Of a DNA stretch of 64,000 bases, positions 45,883 to 54,854 are shown piece after piece. Both the position numbers and the translations under genes were made by a program. Under the pieces are notes generated by a model that was not told where the DNA came from, did not search any database, and saw only the letters and a list, made by a program, of their open reading frames with translations. Positions within the stretch are counted from its first letter, which is position 1. Each line of letters starts with the position of its first letter. The DNA comes from Bacteroidia bacterium (GTDB lineage: Bacteria; Bacteroidota; Bacteroidia; B-17B0; Aurantibacillaceae): NCBI GenBank assembly GCA_016787705.1, contig JAEUTP010000008.1:1-64000 (forward strand). Reading direction: 5' to 3'.

Positions 45883-46492
45883 TCTAATTGCAATCGCGTT
45901 TGTTGTTTTATTTAGTGCATGCAAACCGCAGACTGAAAAAAAAATATTTTTGCCTATTATCGGCGAAAAAAAATTAAGTAATACCGATACTATTTATCAC
46001 ACTATTGGCGATTTTAGTTTTACCAACCAGTTTGGTGAAATTGTAACTAACAAAACAGTTGAAAATAAAATTTTTGTTGCCGATTTCTTTTTTGCAACCT
46101 GCCAAAGTATTTGCCCGCAAATGAGCGGCAATTTAAGGGATGTACAAAAAGCGTTTGAAAATGATGATTCTTTATTGATTCTTTGCCACACTGTTAATCC
46201 AATGCATGATACAGTTGAAGTTTTAAATGCATATGGCCAAAAATATGAGGCTAAAAAAAATAAATGGCATTTTTTAACCGGCGATAAAAAACAAATTTAC
46301 GATCTTGCTAAAACAAGTTACCTGGTAAATGCTTTTGAAGATGATGGTACGCCTGAAGGTTTTTTACACAGCGAATTATTATTGCTGATAGATAAAAAAG
46401 GAAGAATCCGAGGGATGTACGATGGCACTGATAAAGTACAGGTAACAAAACTAATTAAAGACATTAAGCTGTTAAAGCAAGAAGTTTATTAA
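45860..46492 (+). CDS. SCO1/SenC family copper chaperone lipoprotein
   Basis: This 210-residue product has a lipobox (FVVLFSAC, Cys21) and the SCO thioredoxin fold with CQSIC (Cys81 and Cys85). HSELLLLIDKKGRIRG carries the copper-liganding histidine in the second half. SCO proteins deliver copper to the CuA centre of cytochrome c oxidase or reduce its cysteines, at the outer face of the inner membrane. The start overlaps the preceding SCO-like gene by 23 bases. Oxidase subunits are not in the window. Confidence 0.9.
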   Translation: MKLNQTLNLIAIAFVVLFSACKPQTEKKIFLPIIGEKKLSNTDTIYHTIGDFSFTNQFGEIVTNKTVENKIFVADFFFATCQSICPQMSGNLRDVQKAFENDDSLLILCHTVNPMHDTVEVLNAYGQKYEAKKNKWHFLTGDKKQIYDLAKTSYLVNAFEDDGTPEGFLHSELLLLIDKKGRIRGMYDGTDKVQVTKLIKDIKLLKQEVY

Positions 46493-46512
46493 AAACTGTT
46501 TGCAGCGTTATG

Positions 46513-46548
46513 TGAGCTCGTCAAACCATGCACTCTTCGACAAGCTCA
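46513..46548. repeat. REP-like palindrome after the SCO genes
   Basis: TGAGCT (46513-46518) pairs with AGCTCA (46543-46548), with GTC/GAC inside. The 13-base core TTCGACAAGCTCA (46536-46548) is the exact reverse complement of a copy inside the helicase gene at 23569-23581. The GC-rich ACTCTTCGACAAGCTCAGGG stretch differs from the local AT-rich background. Confidence 0.7.
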
Positions 46549-46572
46549 GGGTGAGGGTTAAACTATAATCTA

Positions 46573-48093
46573 TTATTTCCCCGCACCTTTTTTATCCATA
46601 TCTTCCAACAATTTTAACATATCAGGTACCTGCTCTGCACTTAAACGTTTTGCTTTTATCTTTTTATCCTTATCCAAAATATAAATAACCGGCGTTGAAT
46701 AAATATCAAAACGTTCTTTTAAATTATTTAAATGTACAGGATCAAATACATTTATAAAATCAAGTTTTTTCTCTATAATAAATTTTTTCCACGCCAATAC
46801 TTCATCCTTTGTTTGAACCGCAAACACCTTAAAATCTATTTTACCTTTTAATTCTTTTAAATTATCATTTAATTTAGGGATTTCCGTTTGACAATGACCA
46901 CAGTCAGAAGCCCAGAATACCAATATTGTATATTTTGATTTTACTGAATAAAGTGTAGTAAACATAGGTGTTAACTTCTCTACATTTTTGTAATACAGGT
47001 CAGTAACACTTTTACTTGTTTTAGCTGTATCAAAACCCATTTTCATTACCTGGTTGGCATAAACTGTATCCACCATATATAATTCGGCAACTTTAGATTC
47101 TAATAACAAGCCACTCATAATATCTACACGTTCTTTTATCTTGGTAGCTGTTTCTTGTGTGTAAACACCGCATTTAACCGCTTTACCATTTGTGATATAT
47201 GTATTTGCCAAATGCACAAATACTTTATCAAAGCCCATTATTTTGCTTTGTTCATATTTGTAAGTAAAATGACCAAGTAATAAAATATAATTTAAATTAC
47301 ATTCGTTGCACTTTGCCATTATTTTATCAATCTCCTGTATAACAGTATCAGGATGCTGTACAATCACATTATCAAAATACTTTTTGATACGATCGGCAAA
47401 AAAAGGTGTATGAATGATACGTTCATCTTTAAAATCAACACCATCAAAAAAATGATTTTTATAATAATAATATTGGTATAAACTATCCGGACGGCCATTT
47501 GATGCTTTAGGAATTTCTGTTGGTTCTTTTTCAGTTTTTAAATTTAATACATCATAAACAAAAGTACCTTTTACGCTTTCCATAAAGTCTTTTTCAAATT
47601 TCTTTACTTCAATGTTCAGCTCTTTTAATTTATCATTTACATACTTTGTACTATCGGCCTTACTCTTACCTTTTGTTGCTTCTCTTATTTTTCCGAACTC
47701 CAGATTTTTATTGGTAATATATTTAATGTAAGAAAAGAATTGTTCATTCTCTTTATTGCCAATTGATTTTAATGTATTAACAATGTCAGATTGTTCAAGA
47801 TTAACTGTAAATTTTTGACTTTCATTAATAAAGAAATCAAAGTAAATGGATTTTTCCTGGCTAACTAAAATATAAACACCTTTATCAAGATCTTTTTTGC
47901 CTTTAAACTGAACCATGCCATTTTTAATTTTTTTAGATGTATCAGCAATAACTTTTTGATCGAACCTGTATTTTACCAGGTACATAATAGAATCTTTAGT
48001 GCCTTTAAAATTAAATTTAATATCATAGCCTTGCGCTATTGATGAAAAAGAAAAAATAAAAATTGCATTAACAAGAAGTAGTATTTTTTTCAT
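46573..48093 (-). CDS. TlpA-like thioredoxin-fold disulfide reductase with large N-terminal region (copy 2)
   Basis: The 506-residue protein has a signal peptide (FIFSFSSIAQ) and a DUF4369-like N-terminal domain (about 22-110, FKGTKDSIMYLVKYRFDQ). A helical middle region shares KASNGRPDSLYQYYYYKNHFFDG with the neighbour, and a C-terminal thioredoxin domain carries WASDCGHCQTEIPKL (Cys398, Cys401) with the cis-proline turn STPVIYI. The CGHC active site is typical of disulfide isomerases, so an oxidising or isomerising role in the periplasm is possible. It follows its paralogue by 30 bases on the same strand. Confidence 0.86.
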   Translation of the reverse strand: MKKILLLVNAIFIFSFSSIAQGYDIKFNFKGTKDSIMYLVKYRFDQKVIADTSKKIKNGMVQFKGKKDLDKGVYILVSQEKSIYFDFFINESQKFTVNLEQSDIVNTLKSIGNKENEQFFSYIKYITNKNLEFGKIREATKGKSKADSTKYVNDKLKELNIEVKKFEKDFMESVKGTFVYDVLNLKTEKEPTEIPKASNGRPDSLYQYYYYKNHFFDGVDFKDERIIHTPFFADRIKKYFDNVIVQHPDTVIQEIDKIMAKCNECNLNYILLLGHFTYKYEQSKIMGFDKVFVHLANTYITNGKAVKCGVYTQETATKIKERVDIMSGLLLESKVAELYMVDTVYANQVMKMGFDTAKTSKSVTDLYYKNVEKLTPMFTTLYSVKSKYTILVFWASDCGHCQTEIPKLNDNLKELKGKIDFKVFAVQTKDEVLAWKKFIIEKKLDFINVFDPVHLNNLKERFDIYSTPVIYILDKDKKIKAKRLSAEQVPDMLKLLEDMDKKGAGK

Positions 48094-48123
48094 ATGCTTA
48101 TTTTTTATACTGATATATTAATA

Positions 48124-49659
48124 TTAACCTTTTTTCTCCATTTTTTCCATGATGTTGATGATCTCAACAACCTGCTCGGCGGCTAACTTTTTTGCCTTTA
48201 TTTTTTTGTCCTTATCTAAAATATAAATTACCGGCGTAGCAAAAATATCGAATCTATCTCTAAGATTATTGAAGGGAATGCCTTCATAAACATTTATAAA
48301 ATCAAGCTTTTTATCAACTACAAATTTTCGCCACTTTTCATACAAATCTCCTTTGGTTTGAACCGCGAATACCTTAAAATCTACTTTACCTTTTAATTCT
48401 TTTAAATTTTCGTTTAGCTTCGGAATCTCAGTTTGGCAATGGCCACAATCTTCTGCCCAGAAAACTAAAATTGTATACTTTGCATTTACCTGGTAAAGAT
48501 TTCTATATAGCGGTGTTATTTGGTTTATGTTTTTTTCATATAATGCACTTATTCCCAAACTTGTTCTGGCAGTATCAAAACCCATTTTCATAAGGGCTTT
48601 TCCGCCAATAGTATCAAACATAGAAATATCAGGAACCTTAGCTCCAGGCAATAAATTACGCATTACATCTATCTTCTGCTTTATTTTTTCAACGGTTTCT
48701 TCTGAATATACCCCTTTTGCTTTTCCTGGTATTATATACTTATCGCATATATGCACAAATGCCTTTTCAAAAGTGATGGTATTACCGCGATTATCAAATG
48801 TCATTGTCTTATTATTCTCAAAACTATGCGTTAAGTAACCCAGCATTGTATTGTAGGTATTGCTTCCTTCGTTACATTGTGCAAAAAATTTATCTGCTTC
48901 CTGGATCAATGTATCTGGGTTTTGAACAATAACCGATTCGAAATATTTTTTTACACGGTCAGCAAAAAAAGGCGTTGCAATCAAACGATCATCTTTAAAA
49001 TTCATACCATCAAAATAATGGTTCTTGTAATAATAATATTGATAAACGCTATCCGGGCGACCGTTAGATGCTTTAGGAATATTTGTAGGATATTTTTCTT
49101 TTGTAAGATTTAAAAAGTCAAGAACAAAACTTCCTTTATTTTTATCGTAAAAATCACTTTCAAATTTTGTTGTTTCTTCGCCAAATATTTTCTGTTTCTC
49201 CAGTAAAAAAGCGACACTGTCTTTTCTTCCTTTTGATTCAGCCATTACTTTTTGAAAATCACGTTGTTTATTGGTCATAAATTTCATAAAAGAAAAAGCG
49301 GTCTCATTCTCTTTACTTCCTTCTGCCTTTAAGGTATTTACAAGGTCGTTTATATCGCCGGTAACAGTATATTTTTGATTTTCATTAACAAAGATCTGAA
49401 AAAGCATACCGGACCTATTTTGGCCAACAAGCGCATAAACTCCTTTTTCAAGATCTGAATTGCCTTTAAACTGGATCTTTCCGTTTTTTACTTTTTTGCA
49501 ACTATCAACAATAAAATTATATGTAAAAAGATACCTAACCAGGTACATGGTTGTATCAGGACAGTTCTTTAAATTTATTTTAATATCATACCCTTTTTGA
49601 GCCTGCAATGCAAAAGAAGCAATAAAAAATACCAGTAATGCAAGGGTAGATCTTTTCAT
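48124..49659 (-). CDS. TlpA-like thioredoxin-fold disulfide reductase with large N-terminal region (copy 1)
   Basis: This 511-residue paralogue leads the pair. It has the same layout: a signal peptide ending LQAQ, a DUF4369-like domain, a helical middle with KASNGRPDSVYQYYYYKNHYFDG, and a thioredoxin domain with WAEDCGHCQTEIPKL (Cys405, Cys408) and ATPVIYI. The two proteins are clearly similar along their full length, most strongly from the middle YYYYKNH stretch to the thioredoxin end. The function is presumed periplasmic thiol-disulfide exchange. The large insert may bind a client protein. Confidence 0.86.
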   Translation of the reverse strand: MKRSTLALLVFFIASFALQAQKGYDIKINLKNCPDTTMYLVRYLFTYNFIVDSCKKVKNGKIQFKGNSDLEKGVYALVGQNRSGMLFQIFVNENQKYTVTGDINDLVNTLKAEGSKENETAFSFMKFMTNKQRDFQKVMAESKGRKDSVAFLLEKQKIFGEETTKFESDFYDKNKGSFVLDFLNLTKEKYPTNIPKASNGRPDSVYQYYYYKNHYFDGMNFKDDRLIATPFFADRVKKYFESVIVQNPDTLIQEADKFFAQCNEGSNTYNTMLGYLTHSFENNKTMTFDNRGNTITFEKAFVHICDKYIIPGKAKGVYSEETVEKIKQKIDVMRNLLPGAKVPDISMFDTIGGKALMKMGFDTARTSLGISALYEKNINQITPLYRNLYQVNAKYTILVFWAEDCGHCQTEIPKLNENLKELKGKVDFKVFAVQTKGDLYEKWRKFVVDKKLDFINVYEGIPFNNLRDRFDIFATPVIYILDKDKKIKAKKLAAEQVVEIINIMEKMEKKG

Positions 49660-49673
49660 ACGTAAGGATTTGT

Positions 49674-50741
49674 TTAATTACCAAATTTAATGATTGTTTT
49701 ATCCCGCTTCAAATCCTGTACCAATTTTTTAAGATTACCTTTATAAATTTTGTTAAAAATAAGCTCTAAACTATCCTGCATACTATCATACTGTTCAAAA
49801 TCAATAAAATAAGCGTTCTTGTAGCGAAAGATCTCTTCTTTTTTTTTACTAAATTTTGTTTTATCGCTCAAAGGTAAATGCTCTATGCTATCTGCAATAT
49901 AGTACATCGTTTTTAATTTAAGCAAATGTTTGTTCTTATCATTTTCAATTGATGGATAATAGGCTCTTAACATATCTGCTTTGCGGATCATGTATCGGTT
50001 ATAAATAGCATTATCTGAAAAACCATTTACATATTTTTTCAATGCTACAGTATCATCCTTTAAAAATTGCAATGTGGCTTTATGGGCTATAAAACTTGCA
50101 ATATTTTCATTAAAGTTAACAGCATCGGGTGCATAATAAGTGGCATGAAATAATTCGTGAAATAATAAGTTACACAAGCTTCCTTTTGAACGGTGAAGCA
50201 TAGAACTTAATAAGGGATCGTTAAACCAGCCTAATGTACTCCATGCCGAAACACTTCGTATATCTACATCATAGCCCAATGCCGCCAAATGGTTACATTC
50301 TTTTACAGCCAGTTCTTTTTTAAAAAATCCTTTGTAACTTACTTTTCCAACCACCGGAAACTTCCATTCAAAAGCATTTAATGCATAGGGCTCGCAGGCT
50401 GTTATCACCCACAAAATAGCTTCATTTTTTTGATCATAAATAGTAGTAAAATTTTTGGTTGGCAAATAACCCAAACTATCTATCGAATACTTCTTAATTT
50501 TTTCGACAAGTAAAATATTCTGTTTTTCCTGCTGCGTAAGCTCTTGCCGTTGGCTAAATTCTTTAATAGACTCCGTTCGGGAAAGTACTGTTAACTGACC
50601 TTTTGCCTGCCTTAGAATATAAATGCTTGTTTTGTAATTTATAACACAAATAAGTATAAATACAAAAAATAAATATGCAAGGGTTAATCTTATCCATCTA
50701 AAAACTGTAAACATCATTCCATATTTGTATCTTTGCTGCAT
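49674..50741 (-). CDS. Membrane-anchored aminopeptidase family protein with HEXXH motif
   Basis: The 355-residue protein has an N-terminal transmembrane helix (LTLAYLFFVFILICVI, about 19-34) and a zinc-peptidase core: HELFH (195-199), followed by a NENIASFIA stretch whose Glu212 fits the third ligand. This matches the putative aminopeptidase family of Bacteroidota and proteobacteria (PF10023 type) in length and the YDVDIRSVSAWSTLGWFNDPLLSS region. In-frame starts at 50717 or 50714 (MMFTVFRWIRL) are also plausible and leave more space for the divergent promoter. It should cleave peptides on the periplasmic side. Confidence 0.82.
   Translation of the reverse strand: MQQRYKYGMMFTVFRWIRLTLAYLFFVFILICVINYKTSIYILRQAKGQLTVLSRTESIKEFSQRQELTQQEKQNILLVEKIKKYSIDSLGYLPTKNFTTIYDQKNEAILWVITACEPYALNAFEWKFPVVGKVSYKGFFKKELAVKECNHLAALGYDVDIRSVSAWSTLGWFNDPLLSSMLHRSKGSLCNLLFHELFHATYYAPDAVNFNENIASFIAHKATLQFLKDDTVALKKYVNGFSDNAIYNRYMIRKADMLRAYYPSIENDKNKHLLKLKTMYYIADSIEHLPLSDKTKFSKKKEEIFRYKNAYFIDFEQYDSMQDSLELIFNKIYKGNLKKLVQDLKRDKTIIKFGN
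50728..50735 (+). promoter_or_regulatory. Bacteroidota-type -7 promoter box (TATCTTTG)
   Basis: A perfect TAnnTTTG match 25 bases before the start of the secreted protein gene. It lies inside the longest version of the divergent aminopeptidase frame, which favours the shorter start of that gene. Confidence 0.55.
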
Positions 50742-50759
50742 ATTACCATTATAAAATTA

Positions 50760-51683
50760 ATGTTTAAAAAGACTATATTTTATTTTTTTCTTTTAATTAA
50801 CGTATTTGTTCTTGCGCAAAAAAACGACACCTCGTTTCAAAAATTACGCATGGCCGAAAAGGAGATCATAAAAATTGAAAAAGGTTTTAACAGCCGCAAA
50901 GAGACTGACAGAATAGAGGCCAATAAAAAATTACTGGCTGCCTGGGATGCCATTATTGATGATCCAAAAATATTAGCTTATTCATTTGATAGCATAAGAG
51001 GTATTTCTATTTTAAGTCCAAAAGACAAAAAATTTAAATTAATTACCTGGAACCTAAATAAAGATGATGGCACCGAAGCTTATTTTGGTTACCTGGTAGT
51101 AAACAATAGCAAACGAATTAAAAAAGGTTTGTTTAAACATGAGACCATTGAAGCGTTTGAGCATTTTAAATTAACCGATAAATCTTTCGAGATAAAAAAT
51201 CCTGAAACTTATATTGGCACTACTGCTAAATGGTTTGGCATGTTATATACTTCTATAGTAGAGTGTGATGGCTACTACACGCTTATTGCATGGGATGGCA
51301 ACAGCAAGCTTATCACACGAAAATTTATTGATGTGTTGTATTTTAAACCTGATGGCACACCGGTATTTGGAAAAGATGTATTTAAATTTCCAAAAAAAAA
51401 TCCGCGTCGCCTGATGTTTGAATACAGCAGCGAAGTAACCATGAGCATAAAGTACAACGAAAAAAGAAACCAAATAGTATACAGTCACTTAGCACCTAAA
51501 CAAGAAGGAAGCTTGTTGGAAGGGATGTACCAGTATTATGGTCCGGATGGAAGCTTTGACGCACTCGAATTAAAAAAAGATAAATGGGTAACCATTGAAG
51601 ATATTGACGCGCGTAACGACAAGAACAAAAATGATAACAAGACCCATTCAGAAAAACAAACTCCCATTTTACCTCCAAAATAA
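50760..51683 (+). CDS. Secreted protein of unknown function, 307 residues
   Basis: The ATG at 50760 gives MFKKTIFYFFLLINVFVLAQ, a good signal peptide; an earlier in-frame start at 50733 overlaps the divergent gene's longest form and adds no signal feature. The mature part contains AWDAIIDDPKILAYSFDSIRGISILSPKDKKFKLITWNL as a landmark region (about 65-105), and a Trp/Tyr-rich centre YYTLIAWDGNSKLITRKFIDVLYF (about 175-198). The tail is Asn/Lys-rich. I believe similar proteins occur in other Bacteroidota, but no function is known to me. The SiaC-like gene follows after 54 bases. Confidence 0.78.
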   Translation: MFKKTIFYFFLLINVFVLAQKNDTSFQKLRMAEKEIIKIEKGFNSRKETDRIEANKKLLAAWDAIIDDPKILAYSFDSIRGISILSPKDKKFKLITWNLNKDDGTEAYFGYLVVNNSKRIKKGLFKHETIEAFEHFKLTDKSFEIKNPETYIGTTAKWFGMLYTSIVECDGYYTLIAWDGNSKLITRKFIDVLYFKPDGTPVFGKDVFKFPKKNPRRLMFEYSSEVTMSIKYNEKRNQIVYSHLAPKQEGSLLEGMYQYYGPDGSFDALELKKDKWVTIEDIDARNDKNKNDNKTHSEKQTPILPPK

Positions 51684-51737
51684 AATTGGTTTTCATTTAT
51701 TTTTTGTATTTTGTGTGCTCAAGAATAACGGAACTCA

Positions 51738-52115
51738 ATGAAGAACCTGGTAATTGCCTCTACAAAAAAAACCCCCGAAATTATTTTTAAAACCAGCGGT
51801 GATCTTATGATCAGTGGCAATTCATTACCTGGAGATATTAACAAATTCTACCAGCCTATCCTTGATTGGATTGACGAATTAAAAATAAAATCGCCGTCTA
51901 AAATTTCAATAAGCTTTGAACTGGAACATGTAAACACCTCCAGCACACGTATGATACTAAAGATTCTGAGAAAATTAAGCAAAATAGCAAATGGTAAAAA
52001 GAACCTGCATATTATTTGGCTATTTGACCCGGAAGACAGCGACATGGTTGAACAAGGCGAAGCTTTACAGGAGATAATTAACAGGCCTTTTGAATTTGTT
52101 GCCAAAGAAGATTGA
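51738..52115 (+). CDS. SiaC-like regulatory phosphoprotein (DUF1987)
   Basis: The 125-residue protein matches DUF1987/SiaC: start TKKTPEIIFKTSGDLMISGNSLPGD (region about 9-33), the phosphorylation region EHVNTSSTRMILKIL (Thr67 or nearby Ser/Thr), and the C-terminal IIWLFDPEDSDMVEQGE. In Pseudomonas SiaC is phosphorylated at a Thr in this segment and activates a diguanylate cyclase only when unphosphorylated. No cyclase, kinase or phosphatase is next to it here, so the partner is unknown. It may be part of a signalling switch controlling surface behaviour. Confidence 0.88.
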   Translation: MKNLVIASTKKTPEIIFKTSGDLMISGNSLPGDINKFYQPILDWIDELKIKSPSKISISFELEHVNTSSTRMILKILRKLSKIANGKKNLHIIWLFDPEDSDMVEQGEALQEIINRPFEFVAKED

Positions 52116-52254
52116 TCTAACTTCTTTTTTAATTTACATTTTCTTATAAACAAAAATCGTTTTAGTAATAGTTTTAAATACTATGTTTGCTTTTTGCTTG
52201 AACTAATTTGCTTTTTTTTGGTTACATTTAATTGAACTATAAAAATTTTATTTC

Positions 52255-53715
52255 ATGAAAAAAGTATTTACAACAATGCTCTTTGCCTTTACGGCTTGTA
52301 CTTTTGCGCAGGTGAGTCCGCAAACATATACTGTTCCGGGTGTATACACATTTACTGTGCCTGCAAGTGTTACATCAATAACTGTTGAAGTTGTTGGTAG
52401 TGGTGGCTCAGGCGGCGGCAACGGCGGCGGCGGCGGCGGAGGTGGTGGTTACGCCAAAGGCTCTTACAATGTTATACCCGGTGCAACTTTAGCAATACAA
52501 GTAGGTGCCGGGGGTGCAGGCTCCTCAGCAGGTACATCAAGCGTTAGCGGATTAATATCTGCAACAGGCGGTGCCAATGGTGTTTCTGTTTCTAATCCTA
52601 ATATTGGTGGAGGTGGCGCAGGCGGCACAGGCATTGGAGGTAATATTGCCAATTACACAGGTGGTACTGGTGGCGGCGGTTACTGGACCTACTTTGGCGG
52701 AGGTGGGGCCGGTGCTGCAGGTTCTGTTTCAAATGGCACAAATGGTGGCAATACCATTGCATGGACCGGGGTATGCCAAACTCCGGGTGGCGCTGCCGGA
52801 ACAGGTGGTGGTACACCAGGCGGTAATGGCGGCAAAGGAGCCGGGTTTACCGATTCAGGTTGCAATATATCTAATCCATCTGCCGGAGGTGTGAACTTCG
52901 GAGGCGGAGGCGGAGGTGGCAATGGCAATGGAGGGGGAGCTGGTACAGGGGCCGGCGGTTATTGCCAAATCTCATGGCTTTCGTGCGCTGCACCTGCAGC
53001 ACCAACCAATTCAACACCGGTTACAAATCAATTGATCTGCGCTAATAATACAACTACTTTATCTGCGGCAGGAACCGCAACGGTAAATTGGTATGCAACA
53101 CCAACTGCTACAACACCATTGTTTACTGGTAATTCTTATGTTACGCCAACACTTACTGCGGGCAATTACACGTACTATGCGGCATCTACAAACACCTGCG
53201 CAGAAGGACCTCGTACACCAATTACAGTTACTGTAAATGCAACACCAAACTTAACTGTTACATCAAGTGCTTCGGTAATTTGTGTTTCACAAACTGCTAC
53301 TTTAACAGCAAGCGGCGCAACAACTTATTCATGGAGCACAAGTGCACCTACAAACAGTATTATTGTTTCGCCAACCACTACTACTTCTTATACAGTTACC
53401 GGCACAAGTAACAATTGTGCCAATGCTGCTGTTATTACCCAAAGTGTTGCAATATGTACAGGCATTTCGTCAGCAATGACTAATAATGAACAGATTCTTT
53501 CAATCTATCCAAACCCAAATAAAGGTGATTTTACAGTTATTGCTGGTAAAGAAATGGATTTATTAATCATAAATAATTTAGGACAACTGGTTAAAAAGAT
53601 TTCTATTACTTCGACTGACAATTATAGAGTTTCCGTAAGCGATATGACAAACGGAATTTATTTTATTACTAATTCAGATAATAGTATCAAACAAAAAATT
53701 GTTGTTACTAAATAA
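52255..53715 (+). CDS. Glycine-rich T9SS type A sorting-domain protein
   Basis: The 486 residues start with a signal peptide (TMLFAFTACTFAQ). A short beta domain (VPGVYTFTVPASVTSITVEVVGSG) leads into a glycine-rich region (about 50-240) with long poly-Gly runs, as in the glycine-rich domain often found on tail-fibre-like or surface proteins. An Ig-like region with GNYTYYAASTNTC and LTASGATTYSWS follows (about 255-400). The last 75 residues form the T9SS type A sorting domain (IYPNPNKGDFTV, NNLGQLVKKIS, IVVTK). The glycine part is visibly GC-rich. Function may be adhesion or ice-nucleation-like surface structure; not known. Confidence 0.84.
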   Translation: MKKVFTTMLFAFTACTFAQVSPQTYTVPGVYTFTVPASVTSITVEVVGSGGSGGGNGGGGGGGGGYAKGSYNVIPGATLAIQVGAGGAGSSAGTSSVSGLISATGGANGVSVSNPNIGGGGAGGTGIGGNIANYTGGTGGGGYWTYFGGGGAGAAGSVSNGTNGGNTIAWTGVCQTPGGAAGTGGGTPGGNGGKGAGFTDSGCNISNPSAGGVNFGGGGGGGNGNGGGAGTGAGGYCQISWLSCAAPAAPTNSTPVTNQLICANNTTTLSAAGTATVNWYATPTATTPLFTGNSYVTPTLTAGNYTYYAASTNTCAEGPRTPITVTVNATPNLTVTSSASVICVSQTATLTASGATTYSWSTSAPTNSIIVSPTTTTSYTVTGTSNNCANAAVITQSVAICTGISSAMTNNEQILSIYPNPNKGDFTVIAGKEMDLLIINNLGQLVKKISITSTDNYRVSVSDMTNGIYFITNSDNSIKQKIVVTK

Positions 53716-53736
53716 TAATTTAACATCTGTTTTTAC

Positions 53737-53769
53737 AAAGGGAAGCGATACAGCTTCCCTTTTTTTTAT
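53737..53769 (+). terminator. Intrinsic terminator after the glycine-rich gene
   Basis: AAAGGGAAGC (53737-53746) pairs with GCTTCCCTTT (53753-53762), followed by a T-run. Confidence 0.9.
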
Positions 53770-53806
53770 TATAAAATTACAATACCTTTAGCTTTTAAAT
53801 TATTTT

Positions 53807-54793
53807 ATGGAATACAGGAGACTTGGAAAATCGGGATTACAGGTGAGCACACTTTCTTTTGGAAGCTGGGTTACGTTTGGTAAACAAATTGGTGATACAA
53901 CGGCAGATGAATTAATGAGCATTGCTTATGATAACGGTGTAAACTTTTTTGATAATGCCGAAATATATGCACGCGGAAAATCGGAAGAAGTGATGGGAGC
54001 AATATTAAAAAAGAAAAATTGGGCAAGAAGTTCTTACGTTCTTTCAAGTAAAGTTTATTTTGGTTACGAAGATGGTAAACCCAACCAAACAGGTTTATCA
54101 CGCAAACATATTATTGAAGGTTGCCACGCTGCATTAAAACGTTTGCAGGTAGATTATGTGGACCTTTTATTTTGCCACCGTCCCGATAAAAATACACCTA
54201 TAGAAGAAACCGTTTGGGCTATGAACACCTTGATACAGCAGGGTAAAATTTTATATTGGGGCACCAGCGAATGGGCCAATGATGAATTAATGGCCGCATT
54301 TGTGTTTGCAGAAAAAAATCATTTAATAGGTCCTACCATGGAGCAGCCTCAATACAATATGTTTGAGCGTACCAAACTGGAAAAAGATTATTTATTATTG
54401 TTCAGGGATTTTGGCTTGGGAACAACCATCTGGAGTCCGTTGGCGAGTGGTTTGCTAACGGGTAAATACAATAACGGAATGCCAACAGATAACCGTTTGC
54501 ACATTGACGGAATGGATTGGTTAAAAGAAAGGACTTTGGGCGACCAATCAAAAATTGAAAAAACAAAACTGCTGGATGTTGTTGCAAAAGAAATTGGCAC
54601 TACCCTGCCTAAATTAGGGATTGCCTGGTGCGCAAAAAATCCAAATGTAAGTACGGTAATTTTGGGGGCAAGTAAAACGGAACAGTTAAAAGAAACAATA
54701 ACTTCTTTGGAGATATTACCATTGCTTACAAACGAAGTAATTGAAAAAATTGAAAAGATCTTGCAGAATAAGCCGGTGCAGCCGTTGTTTTAA
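53807..54793 (+). CDS. Aldo/keto reductase, potassium-channel beta-subunit type
   Basis: The 328-residue protein has the aldo/keto reductase tetrad: Asp49, Tyr54 (FFDNAEIYARG), Lys82 (LSSKVYFG) and His124 (LFCHRPD). The start MEYRRLGKSGLQVSTLSFGSW and the later WSPLASGLLTGKY and VILGASKTEQLKE follow the Kv-beta/YghZ branch. It reduces carbonyl compounds with NADPH in the cytoplasm; the physiological substrate is unknown. The length is standard. It stands alone, with an unrelated T9SS gene downstream. Confidence 0.92.
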   Translation: MEYRRLGKSGLQVSTLSFGSWVTFGKQIGDTTADELMSIAYDNGVNFFDNAEIYARGKSEEVMGAILKKKNWARSSYVLSSKVYFGYEDGKPNQTGLSRKHIIEGCHAALKRLQVDYVDLLFCHRPDKNTPIEETVWAMNTLIQQGKILYWGTSEWANDELMAAFVFAEKNHLIGPTMEQPQYNMFERTKLEKDYLLLFRDFGLGTTIWSPLASGLLTGKYNNGMPTDNRLHIDGMDWLKERTLGDQSKIEKTKLLDVVAKEIGTTLPKLGIAWCAKNPNVSTVILGASKTEQLKETITSLEILPLLTNEVIEKIEKILQNKPVQPLF

Positions 54794-54854
54794 ATATATA
54801 ATTAATGATTATATTTATTAATCATTAAGCTGTAAAATTTATTGTGATTAAATT

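Noticed and set aside
52464..52928. Proline-rich antisense frames over the glycine-rich gene
   Set aside because: Antisense of glycine codons reads as proline, a composition effect; the plus-strand gene has a signal peptide and sorting domain.
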